Assembly: GCA_034406715.1 (NCBI GenBank)
Contig: CP137868.1
Span: 310,001-374,000, forward strand
Length of the DNA: 64,000 bases
Direction: 5' to 3'
DNA from: Rhodotorula mucilaginosa
Taxonomy: Eukaryota; Basidiomycota; Microbotryomycetes; Sporidiobolales; Sporidiobolaceae
Below the pieces are notes generated by a model. It did no database searches, had not been told where the DNA came from, and saw only the letters and a list, made by a program, of their open reading frames with translations. Below, piece after piece: positions 25,085 through 36,055 of the stretch (within the stretch, counting starts at the first letter, position 1; every line of letters starts with the position of its first letter). The position numbers and the translations under genes were made by a program.

Positions 25085-25973
25085 TCACTGGCGAAGCAAA
25101 GGGAGCGTGGAGCTCCCCATGCCTTTGTGGTTCTCACTTCCAGTAGCGTCCGCCGTCATTTTTCTTATATTTTCGGGTGGAGAAACGTCCAGGTATTCAA
25201 GCGTCTAGGTATTGATAGTATGTAGATGTGCCGCTTGCGAGTAGACGGCTATGCGCAACGAAGAGCGTGCAAAGCCCTGGACCCAGCGGTGGTGCTGCTC
25301 GCCGAGTTGCCGAACCGGTACAACCAGTTCGCACTCGCAAGTTGACACGAAACGAAATGCCAGACTATGAGGAAAAGAGGGACACCTCTAGGCGGGCTAT
25401 AGGACAATGGATTACATTCCCGAGGAGGACTAGTGGGGAGCGCTCTGAGGAAGTGAATTTTACGCGCAGCCATTACTCCCCATAGTCCTGGCTGCCAGAA
25501 CCACCAGCGTATCCATTTGTTGCAATGAAAGCGTCGAGGGTATGTATCCCTGAGGGTCAGTTTGCGGCGATCTCGAGCTTGGGTTCGGCATCGTTTCGAT
25601 GAACGCCTTAGGGTGCCGGGCAAGGTGTCGCCCTTGACGTGAGATACGAGGAAGATGCGTAGCGCTTTGGTGAGAGCTCCGAGCAAGGGATATGGCGGGG
25701 ACCAAAAGACGGCAGCGGAGTGCGACGTACTTTCACCGTACAGTCCAGGTGCACTCCAGACAGCGCGACCCGCACCAGTCGAACCATCGGACCCCTCTGC
25801 GCGATAATGCCCATCACCTGTGCGCGTGGTGAGGAAAGGGTCATAAAGTCGAGCCGCACGGGGGATCGAGGCAGCAGAGAACGCACAGTTCTGTGGTGCA
25901 CTGGTGCCCGAAGCGGATCGCGGCGGCGTAGTCGTCCATGCTGCGGTCGTTAACCGCTGCTCCTCCTGCTCCT
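25085..25973. other. Unresolved stretch with glycine-rich coding-like fragments on the minus strand
   Basis: No complete gene model. On the minus strand, 25950 downwards contains a readable segment (AVNDRSMDDYAAAIRFGH) and, near 25545-25482, a short glycine-rich end (NGYAGGSGSQDYGE then stop). Both lie just downstream of the RRM gene that I end at 25974, and could be extra 3' exons of it: a 58-base intron (26024-25967) would join its Gly-rich exon in frame to the first segment, but I found no convincing path to the second. Confidence 0.3.
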
Positions 25974-26815
25974 TCAGCGGTCGGCATGATCATCTGCACC
26001 ATACCCTCTCACACGTTCGTAGGCACCTGCGCCATAAGCACCTCGCGCTCCGCCCTTCTCGCGTTCTCCAACACTTTCCTTCCAAGCTTCCAAGCCTCGA
26101 TCTTCCCAATCCGATGCGCTGTCGAGGTTGACAGTGATTGTGACCATCTGCAGAAAGAATGACGGTCATAGCGGAAGCTCTCGGATTGAGGCGGAGTAAG
26201 CGAGGTTTGCTCTCGTGAGGGGGACGGCGAGGTCGTACCCTGAAAGTGACGCAGCGTGTAAAAGGAGGGAGAGAAAGAGCAATAGGTCAGCAATTTTAGT
26301 GTAGCAGTACGAGATGAGGTGATGCCGGGACCGAATTTCCACCTCCGATGATGCGAAATCACAATATGCACGAGATCAGAATGGTTCATTTCCTCGACCG
26401 CTTTCTCAGCCGCAGCCCGGTCCGCGAAACTGACAAAGCCAATCCCGCGCGAGGCACCGGTTATGCGATCCCTGCGGTGCATTCTCTGAATGAGTGTCAG
26501 CTTGCGTAACGCGGTGTGACAAAGACGACGGGAAGCTCTTGAGCCGAGGTTCAAAAGAGCTGGCTGACTTGAGGATGATGTAGTCGGTGTAGTTCGCCAA
26601 ACCGGCTGAAAGCGTTTTCGAGGCCTGCATCGGTGGTGTTACTTCGAAGGGAAGCAAGCAAGCAAGCGGAAGGAGGTATGCAATATAAGCTTGCGCGGGT
26701 GCCCCGAGAATAGTCGACCCGCGGGCTCAGCGCCCATGTGAGGGTTTGCTAGCTGGGGCGTGAGGTCGGGCATGTACCATGACAGGTTACCGACGTAGAG
26801 CTGGGTAGGAGCCAT
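25974..26815 (-). CDS. RRM RNA-binding protein, diverged paralogue (3' end uncertain)
   Basis: Exons on the minus strand: 26815-26778, 26641-26569, 26485-26372 and 26147-25974; 132 residues. It encodes one RRM: RNP2 LYVGNLS at the start, FSRFGEL, RNP1 RGIGFVSF, AAAEKAVEEMNHSDL, then beta-4 (TITVNLDS) and a short Gly/Ala/Tyr-rich tail. The first intron interrupts the motif NLS(W/C) at the same base as in the glycine-rich RRM gene at 29068, and exon 1 is 38 bases in both, so they are paralogues. Here the acceptor is AAG|T rather than CAG|G, which changes the usual Trp to Cys and gives a poor acceptor. The third intron (26371-26148) is 224 bases and might hide another exon. Expression and the exact 3' end are doubtful. 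Confidence 0.55.
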
Positions 26816-27186
26816 GTTCGAGCAGTATAGCAACGAGCGAGTGTGTGTAGCAGGCTAGGATGACCAGTACAGTAAGAGAGCAGATTGGGGGTCCGATCGA
26901 GGCGGAGACCTAGAGCAGCAGCAGCGTGTAAAACGAGCGGAGCCAGACTTGCAAGTTGAGCAAGCTGGGTCAGAGAGAAGGGCTAACTTAGACCCCGACG
27001 CGAAGCGCGAGTTGACTCCGCCGGCTAGCGCCGCGGCAATTCGCTGCGGCCGGCGCTGGAAATCAGCTGCTTCTCTCTCTCTGCCCAGCGCATTAGAGCC
27101 AAGGTGTGTAGAGCGAGCAGAGGTCCACCTCCAAGGACAGCGCACGCTGACCAACTCACTCACTAACCCTGCAGGCGTCCCCCATC
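26816..27186. promoter_or_regulatory. Divergent promoter region, RRM paralogue and ILV6
   Basis: 371 bases between divergently transcribed genes. No coding sequence is seen; it must hold both promoters. No definable motif was identified. Confidence 0.35.
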
Positions 27187-28479
27187 ATGTCCTTCTCGAT
27201 GCTCGGTCGCCGCGCCGCTTCGTCGACCGCACGCCAGCAGCCTACAGCCGCCAAGCGGTTCCTCTCGACGCCGTCTGCACCGGCCCAGAGGCGCGCGCAC
27301 GAAGTCGGCTCGTCGACCATCGCCAACGACTTCAAGCTCGCGCACCCGAGACAACGACCGCCGCCCCTCCCGGTCATTGACCCGCCCAAGTGGAGCGCAG
27401 AGCAGGCGGTCCATTCCATCATCTACAACAGTGAGTTCTCGCGTTTTGAGCCATGGGACCTGCAGAGAAGCGGCGCGGGGAGGATCTGTGAACCCCGCCC
27501 CACTTGACTTGGCGATTGACTCGGGGGATTTTTGCTCGCACTGCGCAGCCCCGCCGCCGTCAACAGAAGCGTTCACTCGCCACACGCTGAACTGCCTCGT
27601 CCAGAACGAGCCCGGTGTCTTGTCGCGCGTGTCGGGCATCCTCGCCGCGCGAGGGTTCAACATTGACTCACTCGTCGTCTGCGCGACCGAGGTCGAGGAC
27701 CTGTCGCGCATGTGCATCGTCCTGAGGGGACAGGATGGTGTCATTGAACAGGCACGGAGGCAACTCGAGGACCTCGTGAGTTTGCGCGACCCCACCCACT
27801 CAGACGACTCGCCCTCCCCTTGCTGATTGAGACCCGCGCGCACACAGGTCCCGGTGTGGGCGGTTCTCGACTACACGCGGACTCGGACGATCGAGCGCGA
27901 ACTGCTGCTCGCCAAGATCTCGATCCTCGGCCCCGAGTACTTTATGGACCAGCTCGCCAACAAAGGTCCGGATATCCTGCCCGCGTCCGAAGGGCTCGAG
28001 GAAGGGTCGCCGGCGCGGATCCACGCCGACGCGACCCTCCGCGCGGCGGGCGAGATCCACCCGCGCGTCGACGCCGAGTCGCACGCGCCGAGGCTCAGTC
28101 CGTCGGAAGCGCTCCGGCAAAAGCACCAGCACCTGTCGGGGATCGAGTTGATCGCCAAGCAGTTTGGCGGCAAGCTCGTCGACGTCTCGAGTGATGCCGT
28201 CATTGTCGAGATGACGGGCAAGACGCAGCGCGTCGACGCGTTCCTCAAGCTCGTCAGGCCGTACGGGATCCTCGAGGCCGCCAGGTCCGGCCTCATGGTC
28301 ATGCCCCGAGGTGAGGGAGAAACATTTCCCCCCCTCGTCTTGCCTCATTCACTGAACCCGGTTGTTTGTTTTCGCTTTTCGCAGCTCCGATCAAGTCGAC
28401 TTGGGCTGGCCTTGCGGATGAGGAGATGGCGGCGGACGAGTCGGAAGCGTTTGACGCGTCGCTCCTCCCGCCCGGTTAA
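27187..28479 (+). CDS. ILV6: Acetolactate synthase regulatory (small) subunit, mitochondrial
   Basis: Exons 27187-27430, 27549-27775, 27848-28310 and 28385-28479; 342 residues, phases consistent. The N-terminus is a basic, Ser/Ala-rich mitochondrial presequence (MSFSMLGRRAASSTARQQ). The ACT domain is textbook: TLNCLVQNEPGVLSRVSGIL, RGFNIDSLVV, RMCIVLRGQD, then VPVWAVLDYTRTRTIERELLL. The C-terminal ALS_ss_C domain follows (GIELIAKQFGGKLVDVSSDAV, FLKLVRPYGILEAARSG). The protein binds the catalytic subunit ILV2 and gives valine feedback control over the first common step of branched-chain amino acid synthesis. The length and the insertion between the two domains match fungal Ilv6. Confidence 0.93.
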
Positions 28480-29067
28480 GTCAAAAGCGAGCGCTGGGCA
28501 GCCACCCTTGGAGCCTGAAGCGACAGTGTCTTTGTGTGTCGTTCTCTGTCTTGGAGGGACTTGTAAGGATCAAAAGAAACAAAATCGGGATCTCCGCCGC
28601 CGTGAGATCTGACGAGCTTTAAAGTATATAATGCTCGGTTGCTCGTGTGTCCGGGTCTATGAGTAGTCGCACCTTTTTGATCTGCAGCATGCATGTGTCT
28701 TCACTCTCATCCCCGCTGTAAACTTGTGTGCCTGGAGCCGAGATCGCGAGTTCCATAGTCCGGAATACAAAAGGGTAATTGCGAGTATTTGTAATGGGGA
28801 ATTGGGCCCGCGGGCGGGGAGCGAGCGCGTGATCAGCTGGCGCGGCGCGAGGTCGCACGGCGTCGCTCTCCCTCTCACCATCTTGAACAACTAGGGAAAG
28901 GTGCGCACGCTAGTCGACTTGTCGGCGAGTACACGGGCCAGTCTGTCGAGGCGTGACCTCTCTCCGCGGTGTACTCGCCGAGCAACGTCAGCTCGACGCC
29001 TCGCCATCGAGAGAGGCTGACCGACCCACTCGCTCACTCACGCGCTCCTCTCTCGTCGCTCGGACAG
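28480..29067. promoter_or_regulatory. ILV6 terminator region and leader/promoter of the glycine-rich RRM gene
   Basis: No gene. Contains a perfect 13-base inverted repeat (28922-28934 with 28969-28981, arms TCGGCGAGTACAC and its complement), 87-146 bases upstream of the ATG at 29068, so it is likely in the promoter or 5' leader of that gene. Confidence 0.5.
28922..28981. repeat. Perfect 13-bp inverted repeat
   Basis: Left arm 28922-28934, right arm 28969-28981, 34-base spacer. A hairpin in the leader RNA or a palindromic protein site are both possible. Confidence 0.8.
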
Positions 29068-31418
29068 ATGTCGAACGCCAAGATCTACGTCGGAAACCTG
29101 TCCTGGTCAGTTCGTGTATCCAGCTGCACGCTCCGAGCGGGCGTCGAGGCGAGATCGGGGGTTGGCTCCTCCCCCGCCGCCGCCGCCCTTTCTTCTTGGC
29201 GTCGAAAGCTCCGCTCGTCGCCTCGTATGCACGCGGGTCGCTCACGTTGTGCTTCTATCGCGCTCACAGGAACACCCAGACTGATGACCTCCGTCAGCAC
29301 TTTGGCCAGTTCGGTCAGATCGTCGACGCTATCGTCATGACGTGAGCTTCGCCCTTCCAATCGAGACGAAATTTTTCTCTCACCTTTTGCTAACTCCGCC
29401 AACCCACGCAACAGTGAGCCGGGCACGGGTCGCTCGCGTGGCTTTGGCTTTGTTACCTTTGCCGAGCAGACCTCGGCTGAGCAGGCCATCCAGGCCATGA
29501 ACGACCAGGAGCTCGTGCGTTTTCTTCGTCCCACACCTCCCTTCCTCCCCATCACTCTCCGCTGCAAAACAGCCCTCGCAATTCGCCACAACCGCACACA
29601 CTCTCTACACCTCCCGCGATACGGTTACGGATACGAGGGATCGCGGATCGGGATCGGAAAGCTGCTTCTCGGAATCCGGGCCTTCTATTTGGGGTGTCAA
29701 CCGTTCTTCCGGGAAGCAGCCCGCGCTCGTCGGTGTCCTACAGAAGAATCTGCGGACTTCTCTCGCCGTCGATCTCAATCGCCCGTCGCCTCGCCAGCAA
29801 CTCTTCCCCTCTCGCATGTTGACCTGAGTTCCTTTGGATTTTCTGACTCTTGCCTCCGTCGTCTTTTCTCTTCTCTTTTCTTCCGCCCCTTCGCCTTTCC
29901 TCTTCCTACGGACGCTATATACGATCGCTCTGCGCTGGTCTCGTTTCGCGATCTCAACGCTGGACTTCGTCTCGGGAATTTGGCACTGGTTTGGCGTCTC
30001 TCGCTTTCGGATGTGGACCCGTCGTCTCCCTCGCTCGTCTGCGCCACAACACGACGCACGGACTTGCATCAAATAGGGTATGTCCCTCCCCTCCTCGCTC
30101 TCGTGGTCCGATGCTCCAAATATACTGAACGGTCTCGCGCTCTTGCAGACGGCCGTCGCGTCCGTGTCAACATTGCCAACCAGCGCACTGGCGGTGGCGG
30201 TGGTGGCGGATTCGGTGGCGGATACGGCGGTGGCCAGGGCGGCTACGGCGGTGGCCAGGGTGGCTACGGCGGTGGCGGATACGGCCAGCAGGCTTGTGCG
30301 TACCTCTCCCTCTTCTCTCTTCTTCCTCTTCCCCCACGCTGGTTCCCAGAATCCGGGATAAGCGTGTTACTCTCCCCGTCCCCCCACTTCCCCGACTCGC
30401 TCCGTTCTCCATCTCGTTCGTGCCGCGTCTCTTCCGAGAACAGTGTTTCCGACTCCTTTTCCTTGTCTTTTTCCAGACGGTGGCCAGGGCGGCTACGGCG
30501 GTGGCGGCTACGGCCAGGCCCAGGGCGGATACGGCGGCTACGGTCAGCAGCAGCAGGCTTACGGCCAGCAGCCGCAGGCTGGCGCCTACGGCGGTGCCGG
30601 TGCCGAATCGTACGGCCAGCAGCAGGGCGGATGTGCGTTTCCTTTCTCCTTCTCTTTCTCTTCTCTTCTTACGCTCCCCCGATCTTCCCTTCTCCTCGTG
30701 TTATTCTGGTGTCTTGGTGTCGCTGGATGGGGTCGTGCGACACGGCCGGCTCTTCGACGAAAAATTCCCGACTCGCTGGCTCTGTTGCTGCGTTTCGAAT
30801 TGTCGTCAGGCGACCTGTGCTCTCCCCCCGACCCACACCCTTCCCTCCCTCCCTCCCGCGACACACACCGCCCGGCCTCCCTCCTCTCTCTCCTTTTCCG
30901 CGTTCAGGTTTCGGATCGGGATCCTGAGAGCTCGGCTTGTTCCTTCTCGTGTTGTCGGCAGATGGAAACTACGGTACTGGTGCTCCGTACGGCGACCAGG
31001 CCCAGGGTGGCTGTACGTATCGATTCCCCTCCCGTCCCCTCCCCTTCCTTTACCTTTCTTTCTCTCCTTCCGCCATCTCCTCGCCCTTCGTTTCCGTCGC
31101 CGTCTCCGTTTTCCTCTCGACGCTGGTGCTCTGGCTCTCAACGTGTCCTTTTCCGTGCGAGTCGTGGTGGTTTGCAGAGCAAGCAGCGACACGAGCAGAA
31201 ACTGGCCCGGAACCCACCGGAGGCTATTGACCTCCGTCAGCAGTGTTACTGACCCGACCTTCCTTATTTCCACCAATCTTACAGACGCCGGTGGTGCTCA
31301 GCAGCAGGGCGGCCAGGGCGGCTACGGCGGCGGATGTAAGTCTTGTTCGTCTCGGCTCCTGGTAACGACGGACGCTGACTGTGGCGTTGTTTCCCTCTCG
31401 TCCCTTTTTGCAGACTAA
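29068..31418 (+). CDS. Glycine/tyrosine-rich RNA-binding protein (RRM + GGY repeats)
   Basis: Exons 29068-29105, 29270-29341, 29415-29514, [30077], 30149-30295, 30477-30632, 30962-31012, 31285-31335 and 31414-31418; 206 residues. RRM: KIYVGNLSW, FGQFGQIVDAIVM, GRSRGFGFVTFAEQ, MNDQEL, then DGRRVRVNIANQR. The tail is a low-complexity GGYGGG/QGGY/GYGQQQ domain like that of plant GRPs and animal CIRBP. Such proteins bind RNA, act as cold or stress RNA chaperones and often control their own splicing. To join exon 3 (phase 0) to the exon at 30149 (needs one base) I infer either a single-base exon G at 30077, flanked by AATAG and GTATGT, or a weak donor four bases inside the intron (29519). All later exons start and end in phase 1 and split a Tyr codon; the last carries only the end of Tyr and the stop. 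Confidence 0.78.
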
Positions 31419-32039
31419 ACGCGTCGCGCGTGAACCTCCCCCCCTCCTCCCTCTCTCTTTCCCGTTCGGTTAACCACCTCAATATGCCTTCTTGTTTGAA
31501 TCAGCCTTCTCGTCCTCCCCCCTAGCCTGAGTTTGCTTCTTTACGGTTCCTGCCCGGCCCTCCTCTTCCTCCCTCTTATTTCTCGCTCGTCTTCCGCGCC
31601 CCCTTCACTCACTCACTCATCGTCGTCGTCGTGTCGTCCTCCAAAGTCAAAGTTGCCCCCGCCCCTCGTGTATAACGCGCGCCGCTGTGAAAAATGAACA
31701 TCCGGATTCGAGAATCGAACATACTGAGTCGCGCGCTATGGACCGGTCCTTTTCGGTTCGACGTCGAGAGTATAACTTGTGAGGAACACCTACTTTCGAC
31801 TCGATTGTGGCTGAGCTTTTAACATCGTTCGGAATCCGACCTTCACGACGAGTGTAAGAAGAGGCAGAGGGAAGGCGACAGGAACGAAGAAAGGAGGCTT
31901 TTGAAAAGAAAGCAGTGCAACTGGAGGAGATTACTAGATCTACAAAAAAAAAGAGGTGATGATGGGATTGTGCTACACAGTTCCGGATTTGAGCTCGCAA
32001 GATCAGGGCCCGGATCAGGCCAAGGAAGTTGGAGAGGAA
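31419..32039. other. Intergenic between convergent GRP and PHB2 genes
   Basis: About 620 bases between two convergent genes, holding both 3' untranslated regions. Pyrimidine-rich at first, then ordinary. A tRNA-like GGATTCGA...ATCGAAC stretch near 31,705 does not fold as a tRNA. Confidence 0.4.
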
Positions 32040-33547
32040 TCACTTCTTGCCGTTGGTGGTTCCGTCGGCCGCCACTGCAACATGAGATTCACCACGGCAG
32101 ATTCAAAAGTACACGCGTACGTGTCAGCTTCGCTGGCAAGAGCATGCGCATGCGGACAGAGAGAGAGAGGGAGGGAGAGAGAGATGAGATGACGCACTGT
32201 TGAGTAGGAGAGAGTCCGAGTCGAGCATGAGCTTGTTGCCAGAGTTGCTGACGAGGCCGGCGATCTCGCGAGCGGCTTCCATCTTTCGGAGTTCGAGGAA
32301 TCTGTGTCCGTGTTCGTGCGGGTGGGCGGGCGGGTAGCAACAATCAGTCTCCTGGTTTTGTTTCGCGGCGGTAAAAGAAAAGAGTCCCGTGCGAGAGAGG
32401 GAGAGAGGGAACGGACCCCTTGTTCTGCTTGACGGCTTCTCCGATGAGTTCGGCACTCCTCGCTTCACCCTGCGCCTTGACAATGATGCTCTGCTTCTCC
32501 TGCAACGCCTGATCGACGAGGTACGCGGCCCTCTGCGCCGTCTGCTGCGCAATCTGCTTCGCCTCGACCGCCTCGCTAAAGGCCGGGGAGAAGGTGACGT
32601 GCGTGATCGAGACGTCGTCGAGGATGAGGTTGAAGCGGCCGGCGCGGCGTTCGAGGTTGTCGCGGACGAGCTTGGAGACCATCTCGCGCTGCGTGACGAG
32701 TTGACTGCGAGTTACGATCGCGCGAGGTGTTTGGGAGTCAGCATCATCAGTAAAGTTTTTTTTGAAAAATGTCCTCGGCTCTGTCTGGGACTTGTTCGAG
32801 GAAAGGGCGAACTCACGAAGCGTTGAACTGAGCGACGACGCTCTTGAGGACCTCGTTGACGATGCTGGGGAGGACGACCTCGTCATAGTTGGTGCCGAGT
32901 TCCATGTAGATCTTGGCGAGCGAGTCGACTCGGGGACGGCACAGGACTCGGAGCGTAATGTTGACCATTTGCAAGTCTGTTTGCGCGGGCAACATAGGGA
33001 GGTCAATTCTGTCGCAGTTCCACCCCGGAAGGAGGACTGTACTGACCCTTGGTTCCGGTGAGGGAAGCGATGCTCCTCGGCTTTGAGCGGACGTCGTAGA
33101 TGATGGGGGTCTCGAACCAAGGGACCTGTTCGGGGGACAGACACACGAGGGTCAGTCGGGGGCGGTCTGCGAAAAGGAGGGCGGAGTGGACACTGACGGC
33201 GATGTGAGTCCCTTCGGCGTAGACTTCTTCCGTCACGCCGTGCAAGCGCGTGTACTTGATCGCGCGGTGTCCACCATCGACTGCACGCCGGGTTACTCGT
33301 CAGTCCTCTCGTCTCGCACACACGGGAGAGCGGGGGACTGACCGTTGAAGAGGCTCGAGTTGATCACGATTCCGCCTACGACGAGGGCGACGAGTCCGCC
33401 TGCGCCTCCGAGCGCCTGTCCGAGACTCGGTCCTCCGCCTCCAGAAGGCCCTCCTCCTCCTGCGCCGCCTCGGAAGGGCAACTGCGAGGCACGCTGTCGG
33501 GCAAAGCGGCCTGCGAGCTCTGCGAACGAAGGTCCACGTCCGGCCAT
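32040..33547 (-). CDS. PHB2: Prohibitin 2, mitochondrial inner membrane
   Basis: Exons on the minus strand: 33547-33343, 33280-33198, 33125-33047, 32976-32817, 32704-32417, 32301-32198 and 32074-32040; 317 residues. A Gly-rich N-terminus and a hydrophobic anchor ([19 protein letters not shown]) precede the PHB/SPFH domain: [67 protein letters not shown], and the coiled coil [20 protein letters not shown]...[19 protein letters not shown]. It assembles with prohibitin 1 into ring complexes that hold the m-AAA protease and stabilise respiratory-chain subunits. The short last exon ([11 protein letters not shown]) fits the usual Lys-rich end. Confidence 0.93.
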
Positions 33548-33818
33548 CTTTCGCTTGGGTGGGTGGGTGTTGTCGAGCGGAGAGAGAAGGGAGAACCGGA
33601 TTCCGCGGATCGACTCGGCAACCGGGGCTGACGAGGGAAATTGGGGAGAGCTATAGTACAATTAGTAGATCCCTACTCATTCACTCGATCAACACAGGAT
33701 TGGCTCTGCCTGTCGACACCATTTTCCTCTCTCACCAAAAGCTGACATCCTCAACTCTCTCTCTCGTCTCGTCTCGAGTGCACCGGACGAGTAGAACGGG
33801 GTCGTGGGAAGGCGGAAC
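33548..33818. promoter_or_regulatory. Compact divergent promoter, PHB2 and HIRIP3-like
   Basis: Only 271 bases separate the two start codons, so both genes share this region as promoter. Pyrimidine-rich CTCTCTCTCGTCTCGTCTCG near 33,757 lies just upstream of the plus-strand gene. Confidence 0.5.
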
Positions 33819-34398
33819 ATGGACTCGCCCGTACCGCCGCCCCCGCGAGGCGCTCTCGAACGCGTGTTTGCCTCTTGCGCCGCGTCCGACTCGCTCGACT
33901 CGTTCACGCTCAAACACGTCCGCACCGCACTCGCTGCGAGTCCCATTCGCTGGGAATGCTCGGACAAGCAGTGGAAGCAACAAGTCAGGGACCAGATCAG
34001 GCTCGAATGGACTGCGTTGCTCGTGCGTCTCCCCTCTCTCTTTTGTTTCAGCCCCCACATGGTGTTTGACCTTTTGCTCGCCTATGTACAGGAGGCTCGC
34101 CAGGCCGAGCAAGCTCCTTCTCCTCCGGCACACCAAGCGACTTCATCCGATCCAGAGTCCGAACAGGACGAGCAAGAGGACGACGACGACGAAGACTCGA
34201 AGCCGAGAACCAAGTACGACCGCGCGGCCGAGAAGAACGTAAAGGTGCGCGGACGGTCTCTCTCCCTCTCTCTGTGTGTGCTGGAACAGGATAAACCAAA
34301 CATACTTGCATACACAGGTCTTGCTCGGAGCTTTCGGTGATTTCCTCGGCGGACTGACGGGACCGGCTTCGGATTTGGAGGACCGTTCCGAAGATGAA

Positions 34399-34431
<33 letters not shown>

Positions 34432-36055
34432 ACTCCACCCGAGAAGAAGCAACCTGCCAAGAAGAAGAAACGCAAGAGTATCGCTATCAGCAGCAGTGGA
34501 TCGGACCCGTCCGACCCGTCTGACAAAGAGGAAGAGCGCCCTCGTCCTTCGAAAAAGAACAAGAAACAGCGCAAGAGCGCCGGCGACGCCGCCGACCCTG
34601 CCGCTGAAAAGGGTACCAAAGCGTCCCGAGCATCCCTCTCAGAGTCCAAGTCTAAGCAGGAACCGACGGACTCGAAATCCGGGAAACGCAAGAGCTCCGA
34701 ACGTCGTCGCACTGCCGCCAAAGAAGAAGAAATCACCATCACCGACTCGGAGGATTCGAAAGATTCGGACGCGGCGGACCCGAAGGCGCACCAGCAGAAG
34801 CAGCCTGTCGCTTCAACCTCCAAAGCTACCCCACGTCCGCCGCCAGCGACGACGATGCCGATGCGCGATTCCGACTTGAGCGAAGTCGAGGATACGGGGT
34901 TTTTGCCCGGCGCCGGGAGGAGGAGGAGGTCTGGCGCCAAGAAGGGCGTCAAGGGCGTCAAGGGGAAAGGGAAAGCCAAAGCGGCTGGAACCGACGAGGA
35001 GGAGGAGGAGGAAGAAGAGGAGGGCGGTACGACGACGAGTCGCAGGAAGGGGAAGGGGAAAGGGACGGCGTTGAAAGAGAACAAGAAGGAGGGCAAGAAG
35101 AAGAAGGCAGAGCGGAAAGCTCCGGCACCGCTGAAACCGGGAGATGCGCCCAAGGGGACAGACGCCGAGGAGGATCGGATCAAGAAACTCAAGGTGCGCC
35201 CTCGGCGTCCTGGCGTCCCTGACCTTCCTTTCTTCCCCGGCGTCCATTGCGCGTCCGATCCGCTTTTCGAATCTCCCCTTCCATTCTACTTCCCTCTTAT
35301 CGTTTTCCTCTACACCGCGCGCGAAAAGAGGGAGGGAGAGCGAGAGCGAGAGAAGGAGGAGCCTTACTGACGCTGCACTACATGCCTGGGCGGGTGGGCG
35401 CGTAAAAACACAAAAACCATACAGGAACTCGCCGCCGCCGCCGGAACCTCTCGCCCTTTTACGGCTTCGACAGGCGCCGAACGGACCCTGACTGTCTCGA
35501 AACGGATCGAGATCCTCGAAGGGGTGTTGGAGAAGCTCGGCTTGATGGCGGTCAATAAAGGGGACGGGGACAGGAGGTTGCCGAGTCTGAGTAAGGCGAA
35601 ACAGGTCGGGGAGAAGAGAGCGCTCGAGAAGGAGATGCAGGTGCGTGCGCAGTCGAGCATCCTCCTCCTCTTTCGGCGATAGTGACGACGGCGGTGGTCC
35701 TTTTCCCACGGATTTGAGCCTCGCGTTACTTATCCGGAGCTGGGCTCACGTTGCTGACGGCGGCAACTTGTTTTCCTCCCTCCCTCCGTCCCTTTGCGCC
35801 GCGCACTTCCACGCTTGCGTTCGTTCGGCCTCGAAACGACAGGAACTCGGAGGGACGGCTCACCATACGGGCTTACGAACCGGCAAAGAGCTGCACGCAG
35901 TCTCGGACTCCTCGTCCGACGATGATGAGGGTGAGGACGAGAAACAGGCTGGGTTGAGCGCCTCGGCCAAGAAGAAGAAGCAAGTCCTCGCCGAGCGCAA
36001 AAAGTTTGGAGCGTTCCTGGGTGCTCAGTCCGATGAAGACAGCGAGTCGGACTGA
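33819..36055 (+). CDS. HIRIP3-like (CHZ-type) histone chaperone, nuclear
   Basis: Exons 33819-34022, 34092-34244, 34318-35193, 35425-35640 and 35843-36055, all phase 0; 553 residues. The N-terminal 65 residues look like a small helical domain (FTLKHVRTALAASPIRW...RLEWTALL). The middle is acidic and lysine-rich, with poly-Asp and many KKKRK nuclear-localisation signals. The C-terminus resembles my memory of animal HIRIP3: RIKKLKELAAAAGTSRPF, KRIEILEGVLEKLGLM, LPSLSKAKQVGEKRALEKEM, then a CHZ-like acidic motif (GLRTGKELHAVSDSSSDDDE). HIRIP3 and Chz1 bind H2A-H2B(-variant) dimers. The family call rests on remembered motif similarity; the low-complexity middle carries no information. Confidence 0.6.

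Noticed and set aside
31690-31740. tRNA-like GGATTCGA...ATCGAAC stretch
   Set aside because: No acceptor or anticodon stems can be formed around it.
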